Of a stretch of 64,000 bases of DNA, positions 1-13,699 are shown one piece after another (position 1 is the stretch's first letter; each line of letters starts with the position of its first letter). The notes beneath the pieces were generated by a model that saw only the letters and a list, made by a program, of their open reading frames with translations, was not told the origin of the DNA and did not search any database. Made by a program: the position numbers and the translations under genes. Origin of the DNA: Lithospermum erythrorhizon (lineage: Eukaryota > Streptophyta > Magnoliopsida > Boraginales > Boraginaceae); contig JADFUC010002241.1 of assembly GCA_019722365.1 (NCBI GenBank), positions 1 through 64,000 of the forward strand, read 5' to 3'.

Positions 1-139
1 TATTACGTATTGCTGGTTTATGAGTGAAATTGTGATGGTGGCTTATATTGAATGTGTGTCGGGTCGGTTCGTCGGTTGTATGTGGATGATTGGGGACAGT
101 TGTGTGGAATTGTGGAACTCCCTAACTGGTCATCGAGAT

Positions 140-430
140 CCCATCGAGGCCCCTTCGAATGTATCCGATGACTGAAATAAACACCAGAAACGCCTCCGCA
201 TCGGAGACCCTTTATCGAGACTTCGCTTCCTCGATGGTGTCTCGATGCAAAATATCCCCGGTTCTGCCTCGTGAGCCCATCGGTACCTCCCCTCTCGAAC
301 GGGTCTCACGGCGAACGTAAATAACCACCATTACATAGGCCCATCGGCACCCCCTCTCGACTGGTCTCGGCGTATGGAAATAACCACCAGAAACTCCCAT
401 CGGCACCCCCGCCGAACGGTCTCAATGAAA
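140..430. repeat. Diverged ~55-75-bp tandem repeat, LTR-like
   Basis: Four related units share CCATCGG(C/T)ACC..., a GGTCTC word and AAATAACCACCA; their CATCGG cores lie near 200, 278, 342 and 398. A TATA-like CTATATACC follows at 438-446. Repeats just upstream of a TATA box are common in U3 parts of plant LTRs, so this may be a decayed LTR cut by the window start. Confidence 0.45.
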
Positions 431-446
431 CTACCCCCTATATACC

Positions 447-2460
447 TCCTCACCGATTTCTTCCCATTTCAACCAAATTTCCCAATTCTTTTCAACCCTA
501 ATTCACTATAACCACCCCTTTCAACCTTTCTCTCAACAATTCATGTAATTCACCTTTGAAATACTTACATTACCTCTTCAAACCCAAACACTCTCCTTCA
601 AATCTCCACAAAATGGCCTCAACCTAAAACCTACAAAAAAAGGGCAAAGAATCAAAATCCAAAACTTAATCGTTGATTCTTTATCAAGGCGAGTTCTCAA
701 CCACAAGCAAAGTTGAAAATGTAAATCCTTTGCCATTCAGAGGCGGAAAAGTTGAAGAATTGGCAAGCCTAACATTCTTTGACGGGTACACATGAGCCGA
801 GGAGACTTGAGGACTTACATTCTCGATCTTGTCAAGTTCCAAACCGAGAAATTCTCATGGGTAAGTCCCACGACATCTTTCCGTATCAAGATATCTTCCT
901 ATGAGCACGTTGTTATTCACACTCCAAATAGTAATAATCTCAATATTAAGTCGAATTCAATGGAAGGTCAAGCTGAGTATAAGATGAAATTTGTGGAGGA
1001 CTTGTCAGTGTAATTGCTCTCTACATGCTGTCGATGCCAGCTGCCTCCGACCTGGACGTGAGATTGAGTCGGCGGCAAATGTGACCTAATGTTGAACAAT
1101 GGCTCTGAGGTTTAGAATGGGTATCGAAAGAAGGTGGTCGATACTTTCTGTCACGTGCTTACATTTGTACACCGAGAAAAGATTGGGCCAATACTTGCTT
1201 AAGGGTCGCTGTCCCCTGTGGGTTCTCAAGAGATATGAATCCGAGTAGGTTAGAATTTTTGACATAAGTTTTTGCCCGCCAACGTATCAATCTTCCAATC
1301 ATAATTGCTTTCCACACGCTGCCACTCTACGGGCAATACCAAGGCAATAACTCTCTCCGTATTTAATGCCTCATTACATACATGAGTCTCGTGACAGATG
1401 CTCATAGAGGTATGCTATCGATGTGGGCACCCATAGGGATTACCAAAGACTATTTTAAGACGTGTACAATTGTTATCACAATAATCGCCTTTTGGTGGAA
1501 GCTGAGGCAAAATTGGCTCATCTGGAAAGATAAGAGCCATTCTAGCTACGTGTAAAAATGGTTTAGTGGAAGTTGATGATTTGGAGGATCCCAGATTTTC
1601 GATGACGAGGATGTCGATGATGAGGACTTCACGATCATGGTGGGATGATGATTTTCTATGGCGAGGCGATGATACGGGATGATGGTGTTCTACGAGCGCT
1701 GAGCAAGATGTTTCAAGATCACTACTGAAGCGAATTTAGGATTGCACGAGGCAACAAGTTATTGAGGATAATCAAGTGCAACTTATGAAAGGCCAAGAAA
1801 CACTACTCAAGGAAAACAAGAAGATAAAGGACTATGTCAAAGGAATTATGAAATTCCTCTCTTGTTTTGGGAGATGCTAACGAGAAAGCACGGCGCCCAC
1901 AAGAAATATTTAAGCGATTCAATGACGCAGGCCATGTCGAGGATACACCGGGTTGCGGGTATTAAGTACACATCCGCATCTACGCCGCATCCGACTACTT
2001 CTTCTCCGGGATCGGGTCTTCGCATTATATCATCACGATTTCATTTACGAGGAGGACGAAACGGGGTCTTTCAAGGAGGCTGTGGTCCTAAGATCATCTG
2101 TGAGGACTTCACGGCTCGACCCTTATGTTTTTATGCTTTGTGTTGTTTTGTTTAGTTTTTTTGCTTTCGTGTTCCCTTGCGATTTATCCCAAAGTGTGGT
2201 ACTCTTAAGAGACTTACGCTTTGGATATTTTATTTCTTATGTTAAAGACAGTTGATGTTTTATTTTGATAGTTGTCGTGGATAGTTTAATATCTATTTCA
2301 TGCCATGCTATTATTTTTGTGCTTTATTGATACGTTATCCAGCGGTCATATGGTTTTATTTCGTGAAGAAAACCTGAAATCTTAGGCCGAGGGGAGCGCT
2401 GTTTTTATTTATAATTATTTCCTTAGCATAAGTCAATTTGTTATCATCAAAAGTGGGGAG
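447..2460. other. Degenerate retroelement-like stretch without a readable gene
   Basis: Short open frames at 792-1013 and 1862-2255 show no domain I recognise and are broken on both sides. The T-rich segment 2100-2400 and the purine-rich AAAAGTGGGGAG at 2449-2460 look like the 3' end and polypurine tract of an LTR retrotransposon. No protein family can be named. Confidence 0.3.
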
Positions 2461-3104
2461 TTTATTGAATAACGGTATTCGATTCAAACCTCGCTTTTTG
2501 AAGATAACGACCGTTTAAACGAACTAATCCCGCTTCCGCTGAACGTGTATTCAAGCTTATTCTTAATAAGTCTGCTTAAAATATCGGGATCGATGTTCGG
2601 AGGCTCATGGATGAGTCTAATAACGCCAAGTCTTTCGCGAGCTCTCGTGTTCTTATTGTTTATCGGGCGTTGTAGCGAAACTCTACACTCTAGTATATCA
2701 GTCGCTTTTAAATGAGTAATGATTTTTGGCGATTTAATCTTATTAGAAGTTTAAATCGATAAATCAGAAGTTTCTAATCCTAAGCATGATCATTCTATGG
2801 TTAAGTCTCGTACAAATGATCAGGTGTCATTTCACAGAATTGGCTTAAACGATCTTTATTTTGAAGAGAAAAATTCAACATCGGTGACCCCATCGGTAGG
2901 TTCTCGTCCGATGATCGAGACCTCTTCGAGACCCCCGGTCTAGATGTGTGTGCTCCGCGATCGAGACCTCGACCTCGATAGGGTCTATACATAGCGGGCT
3001 TATGACCAGAAGACTTAACCCATCGGTGGTTCATCGGCACCCCGGTCTCGATGGGCCACGATTACAAGTGTTTTTTTCGCCTTTAATTTTAGTACTATAT
3101 AAAG
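2461..3104 (+). mobile_element. Possible LTR remnant with TATA-like box
   Basis: This follows the purine-rich tract at 2449-2460. At 2880-3050 it carries the same CATCGG...GGTCTCGATG words as the array at 140-430, then CTATATAAAG at 3095-3104. A TGGTGTCAGAAG word at 3652-3663 resembles a weak primer-binding site. No matching partner LTR was found, so this remains tentative. Confidence 0.35.
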
Positions 3105-5700
3105 TTTCCTTTTCTTTTTAAACAAACACAACTTTTGATAATTTTGACCTAATTTCTCTGATAATTAATTCTTGAATTTAAAAAAGTAAAAGTCATAAAT
3201 CTACATTTTAATTTTCACATCTTTTGTAGAGTTTCCTTAGTTAGTGCTTAAAAGTGTAATATCTCAATTTTATTGTTTCTGAGGAACTTGTGTGGTAAAG
3301 CATTCAGTTTTGCTATTCTAAGTTGAGTGAGGTGTTGAAACTTGGCAGCGTGTTCTCGGGTTCCCTAATCTAGGTCGACAGGAGTCAAATCCTTGGGCTG
3401 GTACTTGGGTCACTTAGTTGAGGTTGTGTTCGATAATAGTCTCTCGAGAGAAGTTGTTTGTGTGTATTCAAACATTTCTTCTGCTTAGTTATCTTTTGCC
3501 AAAATCCTTTAGGTTTGAAAGCCGACGGTCGAAAGCAGCAGAGGGAACCAAGCTCGTTAAACCTCATACAGATTGCCTTCTTTACTCTTTACTTTAAGTA
3601 TTCTATTATCATTGCTAATCATTGATAGTTAAATTGTTAATTTAATCATTCTGGTGTCAGAAGTTTGGTCTATCTAATTAATTATATAATTTATCGTTTG
3701 TTAATTCCATATTGTTAAATTAAAAACTCGAAAAAGAAAATAATTTATTCAAAACCTTATTCAATTCCTCCCCTAAGGTTATATCTAGGCTAATGTTGTG
3801 TTGCTATTGCCCATATGGTACGAAAGCGTTGTTCTCCCGCAGGCTTGAGGTCATAGATGCATTAAATGCGTAAAGTCGATACGCCAGGTCAGGTCGATTT
3901 GCATATCAAGGACGTCACGCTGGTGTATAAATTATAGATTCGAGATGGTGGCTGAGAAGTTAGAATCTCAGGATTGTATGATTTCTATTCTTGGTTGGAT
4001 TCTTTATCACACGCTTGCTTACGGTATGTTATCCCATGCTGAATGTATGATTTAATTGAGATCACTTTATCGAGAATTTGATTGTATTATGTTATAGCAT
4101 GTATGCACTTGAAATCATAAGTTAGCCTTGATATGTATTTTTATTTTTTATTCTTGAGGGTTATCTTGGATATATATATGTATTTAATTCTAGCTTATAT
4201 TTTACCATTTCGTTTGTTTGTAACAAGAAGAGTTGTTTCTATTTTATCATGTTCATCATATTTTTTTTAAATTTCAGATCAAGGATTTTATTTCATATAT
4301 TTTGGCAACCATGAAATTATTTCTGGGGTATTATAAAGATCACCTTGTAGTTAGTATCAACATGATTGATTATTTTGCTTAAAACCGTCTTTTCGGTGAT
4401 CATATCGTAAAATTTCGATTTGTTTGAAATTATCTTATCTTTAAAATGAGTCATCCATCGATTTGGTGACTTGCTGCCCGTGATCACGATGACTGAAGCT
4501 CAAAGTAATGTCGACTGGTGAATGTTATAATGACAAACTACTACATAAATGAGGTCAATAAGAGGTCTTGGCAAATCAAATACGGAGAACGACTCTTATT
4601 CCTCAAGTCAAGTAATTTTAATCCCCAAGAAGAAAATCAAGAGGGAAATCGGTCTTCCTAATATCAGTAAAAAGTGATCTTGTCTTCGAACATCGAGAAA
4701 CCAAATCTTAGAACTCATAAAAGGAATCACCAGAGAGAAGAAAGCTCACCATGCTTCCGTATCGGTGTGAATAAGATGACGCATACTAAACAAGGGTACC
4801 TTCAGCCGAAGACGAGATCCTCGGGAAGTGTTGTTAAAATTCAGCGGCCAACCTCCCATGCATATCAAACAGTAAACACGCTAGAAAATCCAGATAATGG
4901 AAAACAAGGAATTCAAAGATGCACACCTCAGTACGTATTCCCAGCAGGAGAATTCCTCGAGACCATCGATATGTTCATGAGTTGACTGGTACGTAATACT
5001 CAGCTTAATTACTTCCAACAAAGTGTGGGCGCCCTCAATGAAGCCTTTCTAGAAAAATCGGGGACGACCATATACAAAACGCATCCACTTGTGACGAGCC
5101 GCTGAACGACTATCCGCCCCATGTAAAAGTTTAATCGAGTATGAGGATCAACAACACCTCGAGAAGTCGAGACTGAAGGACAAGAGAAGCGATACGCATA
5201 GGCTACCTTCCTAGCCTAACAAGCAAATAAAGGTCCTCATCCTTGGAAGCTAATGAAGGCCAAGTTTATGTCTACCTTCCCTCATACAGCGAGAAAAGAC
5301 GTAAGAGATACGACGCTCGATCGCATCGAACCCGGGGGCACGAAGTCTCATACGCGATTGTTCTCTAGAAGAACTAGAGGAACAATGAGTCCAACGCTAT
5401 GTCTATAAATAAACCTCATGGACCATTTCCCTCTACCTGGGACAAACCAAATAGTATTCTAGATGAGTTCTTCAAGTGGCATGAACCCACTGGCATAACA
5501 CGCCCACGGCATATATTATGGAATGAACGCCCGCTCGAAGACTAATTCCTGCTACGTAAGTCAACATTATCTTATATATTCATGAAAGTCAGCCACGGGT
5601 CAGAGACTTCAAGTAAAACAAGAAACCACAGAACAACGTAAAGTGCACGAGCAATCGAAACCCGGTACCAAATACTTCTAAAAGCACACTCAAGACGCTC
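3105..5700. other. No gene recognised
   Basis: This is AT-rich to mixed sequence with scattered stops in all frames. An open frame of 103 codons at 4674-4985 has no recognisable domain. It is probably decayed retroelement DNA continuous with its neighbours. Confidence 0.3.
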
Positions 5701-5701
5701 T

Positions 5702-6004
5702 GAGCACGTAGGATAAACTACTCCACCACTTCCCGAGTACGAGGATAACCGCCTACTCCGTCTCTTGATACGAGCTTAAATCCATCAACCCTCATGAGCA
5801 CGAGGATAACCGTCACAACATCTGAGCACGAGGGATAACCGCCTACCTCCTCGACACAGCTTAAACTATCAACCCCCCTCCTCGAAGATGTAGATAACCA
5901 CCACCACCTCCTTCGAGCATGGTGATAAAATACCACAACCTCCCGGAGCATAAGGATAAACCGCCCAACCTCCTAGATAAGCAAGTGATAAATTATCAAT
6001 CCCT
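5702..6004. repeat. ~30-bp minisatellite, about 10 copies with 3-unit periodicity
   Basis: Units start near 5702, 5734, 5765, 5795, 5824, 5852, 5883, 5914, 5945 and 5975. The consensus is roughly GAGCACGAGGATAACCGCC followed by ACAACCTCCT. Units 3, 6 and 10 share a different ending (TTAAA...ATCAA.CCC), which gives a higher-order period of about 90 bp. Unit length is near a multiple of three, but the copies carry indels and stops, so no repeat protein can be claimed. Confidence 0.75.
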
Positions 6005-9000
6005 TTGAACTACGCTTGGCCTGATCTCATGAGCCGATTCAAGGAAAAGACAGCAACTCACATATCAAGCAATATAATCTAAACAACATTCATGTCAGTC
6101 TCTAAAAGGATTGATTAAATTAAAAGCATGCAATAAAAGAATGGAAAGTAGCAAAGAATAAAAACAACAATCGGCGGAAGCGCATTATGGAATAAACCAT
6201 AACGCAAGAAAAGCGATTCAAAGACATCAAATGAAAAGGACAAAGAAACGGTCTAAACTGCTTACTGCCAATAGACTCCACGAGGCCTAGTCTATAGCGC
6301 CTTCTAACTCAAGACAATCCATCCCAAATACTTTAGCCCGCCTCGTCAATATTCTCCACATGAACTGCCGGACGTACCGCTTCAAGATCGTTCGAGTAAC
6401 ACTTGATCTTCTCGCTTCTTTGTCTTTTAACCCGTAATTCTTCGCACGCGTCAGCCAGGTCGTTTCCGATCCAGCTTCTACCTCCGAACTTCACACCGAC
6501 GCTCAAGGCCTGGGATTCGCATAAGACATCATCGTAAAGGCTAATTTGCAGAAATTTGGAAGCACTAATTTCGCAATGATCGCCGAGCAACAGGACCGTC
6601 TCTTTACCTTCCTCGTTAAGTCTGTAACTTTCCATCAAGATCACAGCCATCTCCAACCCCAACCGCGAGAAAAACCTCGGGAGAAAGGCTCATGACATCC
6701 GCCTCGCTTCAAGACTATATTAGGTGATTTGCCCTCAAGCCTAGTACAAATTGAGATTCTATATAAGAAGCCCAACACCTGAGAATAATATCCGCCTCTC
6801 GAGCTAAAGAAAGAACAGGGGAGGGTGGGAGACGACTTCAGCAGTCTGGCAAAACACCTTGAGATTCCTGTCAACAGCTTTATGTCTTACCACTAGCAGA
6901 CGGAGAGACTTCCACCACCTGTGGAATTCAAGGAAAAGTAGTGAACCAACTAAAAGAATAAAAAGAAAACAACACAAAAAGACAAAGAGACTAGAAAATA
7001 ACTGTTTCCTATTATTGGTTGGAATTACCAGTGTGTAGGACTGTAAAACTCTCCGAATAGATAAGCTGCACCACTCTAGAAACCATTTGGTATTTAGTTA
7101 GCCTCTTTTTCGAAAGCACCCTAACATTCTTCTGCTCCCTATCCTCTCAAGTAGAATGTCCAAAGAATGTTTCCTCTCAGAAGAACCCATGACTCAAAAA
7201 CCAAGGAGAACGATGCTGCGTCTATAGGAAGACTCTTCCCTTTACCATGCTTCTTAGGCGGACAAAGAGGAAAACCATGTTTAAAAGAGTTTGCTGAGCC
7301 ATGATTTATAACCAGCAGGTCAGTTTATTATTCAAAGTGGCATCACTGAGAGAATTTTAATTATCCGCTTCTCAGTTTAGATAAGACTTTTATCAAGCCG
7401 CTAGAATTTGAGGCCCATGAACAAATCTGCCATCTCTCGGTATCAGCCGGTAAGCATCGGCATCATTACAGAGCTCTAATCACCGAGAAGTCGGCAGGTC
7501 AGAGGTCTTACTACGAATTTTAACCCATGAGATGGCATACTCGATCTGCTCAACATCTTTCAACAACAAGGCACGATCAGGCACCGATGGCTCGCTTTTG
7601 TCATCGAAAAGTAAGGTTCTGCTGATCAAAGCCGCGAGCCTTCCAAGTCACGTAGAACTAAAGAAGAATGTTGAGCATCACCGAGGAATAAACTTCACTT
7701 ATCTACTATGACACCTCACCATCAAAGTGGCCATCAGTTGCAGTCGTGTTTAGAAAGCATGTTAAGCCCTATCCAACCAAAAAAAAAGATAGTGAGTAAC
7801 AGGAAGCGCTTTTGAAATTAATCACTTAGAAGTTACATTCGGATAAGCCTTTCATAGATGCAAGCAATGACCAGGGCGCCAGACCGAGACCTTCTCACCT
7901 GGCTACGGCGCAGCCATCTTGACTTCACTAGCACGAATACAACCCAAGGGCTCATTAGGAAGACAAACAATACGTAACCAACAAGACAGAAGGTCAGACA
8001 ATAAACTCTTCTTCCAAAATCAGCATCGATTTCAAAATGTCAAATGGATATCTCGCGACGGAATCCCAAGGATCGATTTAAGAAATATTGGTCCACGAGA
8101 CAACAGATCCAGGGCTGTCTTAGCGATTCCTGTCAATGCACCCACATAAAGGAGAATCATTTCAGCGCCAACGTGCCGAGACAAACAAACACCGGTCCAT
8201 CCTGAGAATGGACAAGCCAAGGGAGCAACCCAAAAGGAAACCGGCTGTGGGATCAGAATCCGCATCGCTTATCCAAAGACGGGCACAAACACTTGGGCGG
8301 AGGGACGACTCCATCAAAGCAGTTCGCCAATGTAAAAGTCCCATAAAGATGGTAATAGTCGTATAGCACCAATTTATCGAAAGCATCTAAGCAAATGCCA
8401 TAAACACAAAGTTAAGCCTTCTAATGCATTAGATAACAAGAGCACTATCATGATATCCACAACGTTGAGCACGCTCTTTCGCCCATTCCTTTAGAACAAA
8501 GAATGATTTCAAAATTTCCAATAACATCAAAGGTCCTCCATTCGATTCATTCAAATAGACATTATAACGCCTAGAAACCGAAAAGTCGCAGTAAAGATCG
8601 GGAGGAATCTACATCCGTCACTCAAGATAAATGACGCTTCCGGAATAAGACCAATCACACCTCTCTCTAACTCCTCGGCGTGTGAACTGGCACACAACAA
8701 CAAGACCTTTATATAACGAAGTGTAAGCTACCAGTGTAGTGACTTTATCCTCTTCCGAACCCATTCATACGTAGCTGAGAAATCAGTGATCCTGAATAGT
8801 CTCAAGCGTAAACTATAAATAAGATAAAAAGAAACAAACGACAAAGAAAATCAGTGGCCGAAAATTGAACACACGGCACAAGCAAATCTACATAAATCAA
8901 ACCATAAGGAAGAATGCGATACACCCTGTACTTCAAAGAAAGATAAAGACGAACCCCAGCATTTAGCCTAAAGGGTTCTTATCCCTTCAGCGAGAAGTAT

Positions 9001-10545
9001 CAACATCACAAAGCAGAGTAACGAGCCGAGGTGCAACTACCATACCTAACCTGCGAGCTACTCACACTATCAAATCAAATCAAGAAAATACCGTAGCCAA
9101 AGTTAACACCAAAGCAGAAGGTTCAGTAGCAGTGGAATGCCCCTCGGATACTAACGCCCTCAACAAAAGTGGGTCAGCAAGAGATAAGTATCCGAAAAAC
9201 CAAAATAAAGAAAGGCCCTCAAGAGAAAATGGTCAAAGAAAGGTAAGAACGTTTCGTGACTCACTAAATACCACTAAAACCCATGGTTGCTCGCACTAAG
9301 GTATCTGGGTATAATGGATATGAGAGTACTACCTACCTACAAAGTGATATAACCAAAAGCAAAGAAAAGCACGTTGTCATACGTTAAAAAGAACCTCAGC
9401 CTGACATCCCAAGTCATGCTCAACCCACAAAACAAAGAAAATAAAGCAAACACCACCTCAGCAGATATCGAAATAGAAGACAAGCATTCAACTCAGATCA
9501 GATTCCATCAAGCGAAGTGCCCTGATCAAGTTGTTAAGGGAAGCGGAACGCACCAAACGAAAGTCTCTAAAAGTCACGATATGAAAATCTAACTCTAGGC
9601 CATGAACGCAAAGGAGTACACAAGTGCAAGTGGCCAAATAAAAAGAGCCCAAAAGAAATAACGGGCAAAGTTAACTCGCATTTAGCCATTCCCGAACAAA
9701 ACGAGAGCGGCTAAACTATCCGCACGTTTCAAAGAAATAAGCGTAAACTAGACCTGTGAGTCGAGTACGTGAAATAAAAAGACCACCCCTAATCGAGTCC
9801 CGAAAGGTGAAACAATTCCCCAAAGCTCTAGCGCTTAATCGAGTTCGAACCCCAAGTCGAACTTCATGGCTCATATCTCGAATTTCAGAATGATTGAAGA
9901 CTGCCGCAATCTTATAAAAAATCTCAAACTGTATAAGAAAAACGGAAGTTATAAGAAAGTAGAAAGGCTGATTTAACCGAATCCGAATTTTGTAAAAACT
10001 CAAGCTATTTTTTTAGAATATAGTAAAGAAAAAAATCAAATTTTTAATCAGTCAAAACTAGTACATGAAAGCAACAGATTACAAGCACAACATAAAAATC
10101 CAAGTTCAGATTCACCATACGATCATCAAAAGACATAAAGTTTTTGATTTTATGATGACATTAAACCATGAAAATCATCAAAAAGTATGTACAATGTCAT
10201 CAAGATACAATCAAGGAGTTAAAGTATCAAAAGATGGTAGTGATGCTGTAAACTCTAGCTTCTTCAAAAGGGTTGTAAACTGATGAAAATCTTGAAACCT
10301 TAATTCAAAAAGCTAATGAGAAGATGTTAGTATGATCAATGAATCATATAAAAAACATTAAAGTGTACTGCTATATAAGAAGAGAAGAAGAAAGAAAATA
10401 CTCCACGCTTACCTCGAGTCGCTGGCCGGATAAGTGTGGGAAGAAGATGATAAAATTTAATTTTGACTCATCTCATGCTTAAATAAGCAGTTCGTAAACT
10501 CCGGCTCTAAAGCTCGCTGACGTTCTGTCAGATGAAGAAGGTGTC
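6005..10545. other. Long stretch without a recognisable gene
   Basis: Mixed-composition, heavily decayed sequence. Small open frames at 6333-6662 (minus), 7919-8149, 8136-8366 and 9374-9592 have no family features I can identify. The segment is probably old retroelement interior, but no RT, integrase or gag motif could be read on either strand. Confidence 0.3.
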
Positions 10546-10574
10546 GTGTTAGGAAATTTGAGACAGTCTAACAC
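10546..10574. repeat. Small inverted repeat
   Basis: GTGTTAG (10546-10552) pairs with CTAACAC (10568-10574) around a 15-nt loop. The arms end TGTTAG...CTAACA, like LTR termini, and lie at the left edge of the AT-rich repeat region, so this could mark an element edge. Confidence 0.4.
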
Positions 10575-10701
10575 TCCCTACCACAGAAATGTTCTAAATA
10601 TTTATCGCTTAACCAATTAAACCGACATCGTTTAAAATTACAAAAAAAATAGTTTAGAACTTTAAATTAAACCTAAAATTAAAATAATTAATTCTAAACC
10701 C

Positions 10702-11040
10702 ACGAGGGTCAAGATTAATTATTTTAAATAATTAATTATTGACCAAATTCACATGATGTTAAAATTGTAAATATTAATTTAATAAACCACGAGGATTCAG
10801 ATTAATATGACGCTGGTTAAATTCAGAAAGTACTGGGCATACAACGTGATGTTAGTAGTAAAACTCTAGAAAATTAATTAAATCCCCCACGGATCGAGAA
10901 TTAAACGGATCTTAACATGTATTAAATTCATGTTAACATTAAATCCTTTACAAATAATTCCTATTACATCCTCTACGGATCGTGAATTAATCGTTTTAAA
11001 TAGGTATTAAATTCATGTTAATACTAACCCCCAAATGATT
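10702..11040. repeat. Four-unit tandem repeat of about 86-100 bp
   Basis: Units begin at 10702, 10789, 10889 and 10975 with ACGAGG or ACGGATC, followed by A/TTTAAT-rich sequence. The last two share ATTAAATTCATGTTAA and are the most alike. There is no coding sense. It may be the repeat part of an LTR or untranslated leader. Confidence 0.6.
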
Positions 11041-13690
11041 TAATTCCTTCAACAGAATTAAATGGAATTTCAACACGGATTGCATAAATCCCATATAAAT
11101 TAAGTCTTCTACTAAGTCAATCTTCGCATCAAGAGTTAATAAGTGATCGCGAGATACAAATCATGTCACACAATCTTCTAAATACATGCCAACCATCTTA
11201 CAAGTCGCTCAAAATGACCAGAGTGGCCGAATTAAGGATCAAGTGACTACATGAAATGTAGAAACCGGTGTAGTAACAAAGCGATCATCCTTCAAAGTCC
11301 CCAAATGATAATGGATGATGACCAAGTGACCGCAAGTAGCCTTTAAATGCAGTTCGCAAGAAGCCCAAATATGGTTAATTAAACTTAAATTCTCCTTTCA
11401 GGGAGTACAAATAAGTTAACTGTGACCAAATGTGTACTAAATTACATCGAAGTGTTCAAAGATACAATCACAAGCATCCAACAAAAAGAGAATGCTAAAT
11501 CACGCCATCCGTGAAAGAGAAAGAAGACGTACGAAATAAAAACCCATGGAAACCAACACGGCCGAAATAGATATTGTTCCAGTCGAACCCTAATAACTAA
11601 CGTTGCATTTAATTTTGTGCTCGGGAGGCACATGTGAGACATCGAAAATTTATCAAAATAATAATTAAATTGATTAAGATAAATTAATCAAATTAGTTAA
11701 ACCTGAGCCACTAAAAGCAAATACGTGGCCGATTAGTGGTTCGATTAAACCTTAAATTCAAATAAAACCTTCGACGAACAAGTGGTCCCCCCAAATTAAG
11801 CCCTCAAATGAATCGAATCTAAAAATAAGTGGTTTTATATTAATTAACCCTAAACGGAGCTCCAAATAGGGTCTCCCGAGAAACAACCTCATTAAATGTG
11901 AATTAAAATTAGGCTCGAAACACCTAATTTTATCGATCAAAATCGTTATAAGTGAACATTCCGAAGCCACGAGGCTTAAACAAGAATCTAAAACCACTGG
12001 CTCAAACGAAGACTCCAAGAAATTTGGGACTAAATCTAAGCTCCATAAAGTCCAGTGGACCTCAAACTAGGCGCCTACTTTAGGTTTTCTTGTGGCTGTT
12101 GGGCGTTGGGACAATCTGGGCCCAAATTCGCCACACAAAAAATCATCGGGTTAAGATTATAATCCTCCCTAAATGAACCAACCAACCGAAGCAAAGATTC
12201 GGGGCCCCCGTGGCTTCATATAAATCCACCCTATTGTTCGAAAATCGGATCTGTGAAACATCATATTCACCCTATAAAACACCTAAGAAAAAATATGTAG
12301 AAAAAATTAGATTTCTTTGTTAAATCTTTTAAACTCAAGAAACACCACAAGCAATTGAAAACACCTCTGTGTACAAACAAAATTGAATCAAGATTATCAA
12401 GACAAACGCAGAATTTTTCAAGTTCAGTTAAATCACGAGAATCATGAAAGTTTCTCAAGAATGCTTTGAATACTCGTGAATAAGCTAAATAGCCCCATTA
12501 TCTATAAATCTAAGACACACTACAAATTCTCGTGTTTGAAAATATTAAGTTCCGCATATGTGAATTAATCGAACGTTCTAGTCATAGTTTGATTCCAAGG
12601 AGGAAACACGTCGCTGTGCCCATGTCTGGGCTTGATCAAGATCATCAACAAGGTCAGAAGACTTTACTTCATACTAATCATCACTACAAATAACAAAAGG
12701 CAAGGCCGCCAGAAGCATAAGCTGTAAATAACACTACTTCAAAGCTTAAATCGTCCAAGCTGAAAGCAAATCCTACTAAGTCCCACTCTGAATCAACATC
12801 AGCTAAGTGTCATTGTAAGATAGCAGTTATTTCAATACTTTCGCTTATCACTATACAACTAAAGCTCGGAGCCTATCCCTAAATCAATTCCATCAAAGAC
12901 AAGCCGCTTTCAAGCTACTTAGTCCCACCTAAAAGGTTTTAATTATCCACAAAGTCCCACTAGCTTGTACTCAAACCCAAGTCCCACACTCCAAACGCCA
13001 TAAAGAAGCTTTATCAACTTTAACATAGACCGGAGATCAAGTCCAAGGCCCAGATCAAGTCCATACAACCAACACGGAATATGCTACTAAGGCTACCCAC
13101 GGACCATATCTTGCTCCGTACTGGGCCTAAGTCCCATCGCCTCAGTTCATCAAGAGTTATGATACATATCTACTTCTATTTAAATCCAAGCGAATTAAGT
13201 CAAATCAAATTAAGCAAAGTCAATTTCACTGTGCCAAGCCCATACCAAGCTTCTAGTCAAGCACTAAATAGCCATGCCGTTAGCAAATTATTTTCACACC
13301 GTCACAAATCTTAGGAACTATAGTTTGGACAGACGATCTTCTTCTTTGATTTAATAAACCCTATTAATCGAGGAATTTTCCCTTACATTAAATTTAATTT
13401 TGTACCTCCTAAAATAAATAATAAAAATTCTTCTTTTGCACAGCAATGGCTTAACTAATATTTATATGTGTACACAAGTTGAATTATCAAAATGATAAAC
13501 TGATTAACGAATTATGCATCTGGCAACAGTTCGAATGACCAATTTATTGTAATTGCACAAATTCAATTTACTTTTGTAGTCACGGCTACGGTTGTTTAGT
13601 TTTATAAAGAAACAAAGTTTGAATTTAAAGTGGAAAACTGCATTATCATTATTGGAAAGTTTAACTGAATATTTTATCAAGCTGGTGAGA
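11041..13690. other. No gene recognised; decayed LTR-type sequence
   Basis: The segment contains a TATA-like CCTATAAAACACC near 12270 and many stops in all frames. Open frames at 11758-12018 (minus) and 13081-13314 show no domain. A second LTR for this block was not found. Confidence 0.3.
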
Positions 13691-13699
13691 TCTGATCAG

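Noticed and set aside
4674..4985. 103-codon open frame
   Set aside because: No recognisable family, no supporting context, and surrounded by decayed repeats.
5718..5951. 77-codon minus-strand frame as a repeat-protein gene
   Set aside because: It is entirely made of the 30-bp minisatellite, with indels between units and no start context; treated as a repeat.
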